Source: a virus. Taken from it: a stretch of DNA of 59,809 nucleotides. Location: positions 1 to 59,809 of IMG/VR virus record IMGVR_UViG_3300031951_000168; one strand, 5' to 3'. This document shows positions 58,724-59,809 of this stretch, in pieces. The position numbers and the translations under genes are program-made. Within the stretch, counting starts at the first letter, position 1. Each line of letters opens with the position of its first letter. The notes under the pieces were generated by a model. It searched no databases. It was not told the origin of the DNA and saw only the letters and a program-made list of their open reading frames with translations.

Positions 58724-59809
58724 TTACCACTTTACTTTATTAGCCCAGTATGCAGCTGAAGATTTTCCTTTAGCTATATTCTTTGCGTGACGTGCTTTGA
58801 ATGCTTTGTTTCTTGCAGAACCTTCAGGAGAGCCTGATACACCTGCTTGACCAAAGCGAATTAACTTATAGTTTCCTCCAACTTTAGTAACTACTGCATG
58901 ACTTTTACCACCACTAGTAGTTCTTTTTGGTTGATCCACTCCAGAAAATCCCATCTTCTTGTAACGGTCTGGGAACTGACCTCCCTTCTTCATGTAGTAC
59001 ATATCTTTAATAGTACCTCCATTCTTATGTGCTAGAAGAGGAGAAAGTAACATGTGTTGTCCTGCATGCTCAAGTTGATGTCCTACTCCATGTTTAGTAG
59101 CAGAACCAATAGCGTTACTTGCAGCACTTCCTACTCTGGTTTTACCAATAGCATTAGCTGTTCTACCTAGAGCATTTTTAGATACATTTCCTGCTTTACC
59201 TTTTAAAGCGGCAAGTGCTGCTGTTTTAGCAGCAACGCCAGTAGCTTCTTCATAGTTACCTGCAGACAATTCTCCAATTGCATCTGTTGTACCTGATAAC
59301 AAGTTAGCTCCAATACTTAAAGGATTTACTAAATCTACGGCTGCTCCAACAGGAGATTGCATTGCTGCTTGTGCAGCTTGTTTAGTTTGTAGAATATTAC
59401 TTGCTGCATTACCAGCACCAACTGCAGCAGCACCTTTTGCTGTAATATCAAACAAGTCGGTTACTACATTTCTATCGCTACTTGCATTTAAGTAAGTACC
59501 AAAACCTTCCATGTAGTCACCAATGTTTTGCATTGATACATCACCTGACTTAATTTTATTAAATGCAGTTCTACTTTTCTCGGCACTAGTAGGTGCGTTA
59601 GATTTTATACGTGCTTGTTCGTCTGCTCTAACTTGACCGATTACTTCATCCATTACTTGCTGAGAATCTGTCTTAGGAGCTGGACTACCTATACCTACTG
59701 CTCTTCCTGCTTTTCTTATGTTGCCTTTCATTCTATCAAAGAAAGAACGTTTTCTTCTGATGTCTACGGCTTCCATTCTTTCTATATCAGTAGGAACCTC
59801 CTCTTTGGG
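58724..59809 (-). CDS. virion-type protein with basic C-terminal domain, 5' end cut by window edge
   Basis: At least 361 residues; the frame remains open to the right edge (11 codons, PKEEVPTDIER, before the first internal Met), so the start is outside. Residues after the Met: a basic start, an Ala/Gly-rich helical middle (NPLSIGANLLSG, AAKTAALAALKG) and a C-terminal unit KLIRFGQAGVSGSP...HAKNIAKGKSSAAYWANKVKW. This tail recurs, from memory, in phages of Bacteroidota as a basic module of unknown function. It is probably structural. Confidence 0.75.
   Translation of the reverse strand, partial: PKEEVPTDIERMEAVDIRRKRSFFDRMKGNIRKAGRAVGIGSPAPKTDSQQVMDEVIGQVRADEQARIKSNAPTSAEKSRTAFNKIKSGDVSMQNIGDYMEGFGTYLNASSDRNVVTDLFDITAKGAAAVGAGNAASNILQTKQAAQAAMQSPVGAAVDLVNPLSIGANLLSGTTDAIGELSAGNYEEATGVAAKTAALAALKGKAGNVSKNALGRTANAIGKTRVGSAASNAIGSATKHGVGHQLEHAGQHMLLSPLLAHKNGGTIKDMYYMKKGGQFPDRYKKMGFSGVDQPKRTTSGGKSHAVVTKVGGNYKLIRFGQAGVSGSPEGSARNKAFKARHAKNIAKGKSSAAYWANKVKW

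Noticed and set aside
1-59809. Stop-codon reassignment (TAG to Gln), known in some crAss-like phages
   Set aside because: Long genes are open under the standard code and TAG, TGA and TAA all end genes at sensible places.
1-59809. tRNA genes or CRISPR arrays
   Set aside because: No cloverleaf-like stretch or regular spaced repeats were seen; gaps between genes are mostly too short.

Overview
The window looks like about 60 kb of a tailed phage of the crAss-like group (order Crassvirales) infecting a member of the Bacteroidota. Four things point there. First, a 2498-residue protein carries the catalytic signature GGDYDIDK (DxDxD), as in the single-chain virion RNA polymerase of crAss-like phage phi14:2. 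Second, it sits in a tail-to-head run of giant virion-type genes. Third, the host-type promoters match the Bacteroidota form (TTG, 19 bases, TAnnTTTG). Fourth, the tail fibre and surface-protein repeats are of types common in Bacteroidota phages. Base composition is AT-rich, stop codons TAA, TAG and TGA are all used normally, and no tRNA, integrase or CRISPR array was seen. The terminase, portal and major capsid genes are not in the window and probably lie beyond the right edge.

Layout. Bases 1 to 28.3 kb are read rightward, apart from one small reversed gene. They hold small unknown proteins, an HNH homing endonuclease inserted at the start of thyX, thyX itself, an M20-like peptidase with a zinc ribbon, and a replication and recombination block. 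That block contains a DnaB-like ATPase, a Sak4-like ATPase, a putative ssDNA-binding protein, a Toprim primase, a DnaA C-terminal-domain protein, uracil-DNA glycosylase, a DUF932-like protein, NinG, family A DNA polymerase, a NinB-like protein, a DUF5664-like dNTP diphosphohydrolase, a PD-(D/E)XK nuclease, dCMP deaminase and a GroES-like protein. A large tail fibre gene interrupted by an intein follows. From 28.4 kb to the right edge everything is read leftward: a convergent terminator, a cassette with a secreted NUC1-type nuclease, two overlapping spanin-like genes and a holin, a BspA-type repeat protein, and then the giant late proteins (zincin protein, RNA polymerase, PD-(D/E)XK protein and virion proteins).

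How it fits together. The virion RNA polymerase, made late and packaged, would be injected to read the rightward genes. That fits the near absence of full host-type promoters there, although four intrinsic terminators divide the block. In the leftward late block only three intergenic gaps exceed 12 bases, and each holds TTG-N19-TAnnTTTG. This suggests that the host polymerase makes three late units: the RNA polymerase and virion operon, the zincin protein, and the surface-protein and lysis cassette. Two selfish elements have entered the genome. The HNH gene carried or created a second copy of the thyX start. The intein sits in the most conserved motif of the tail fibre.
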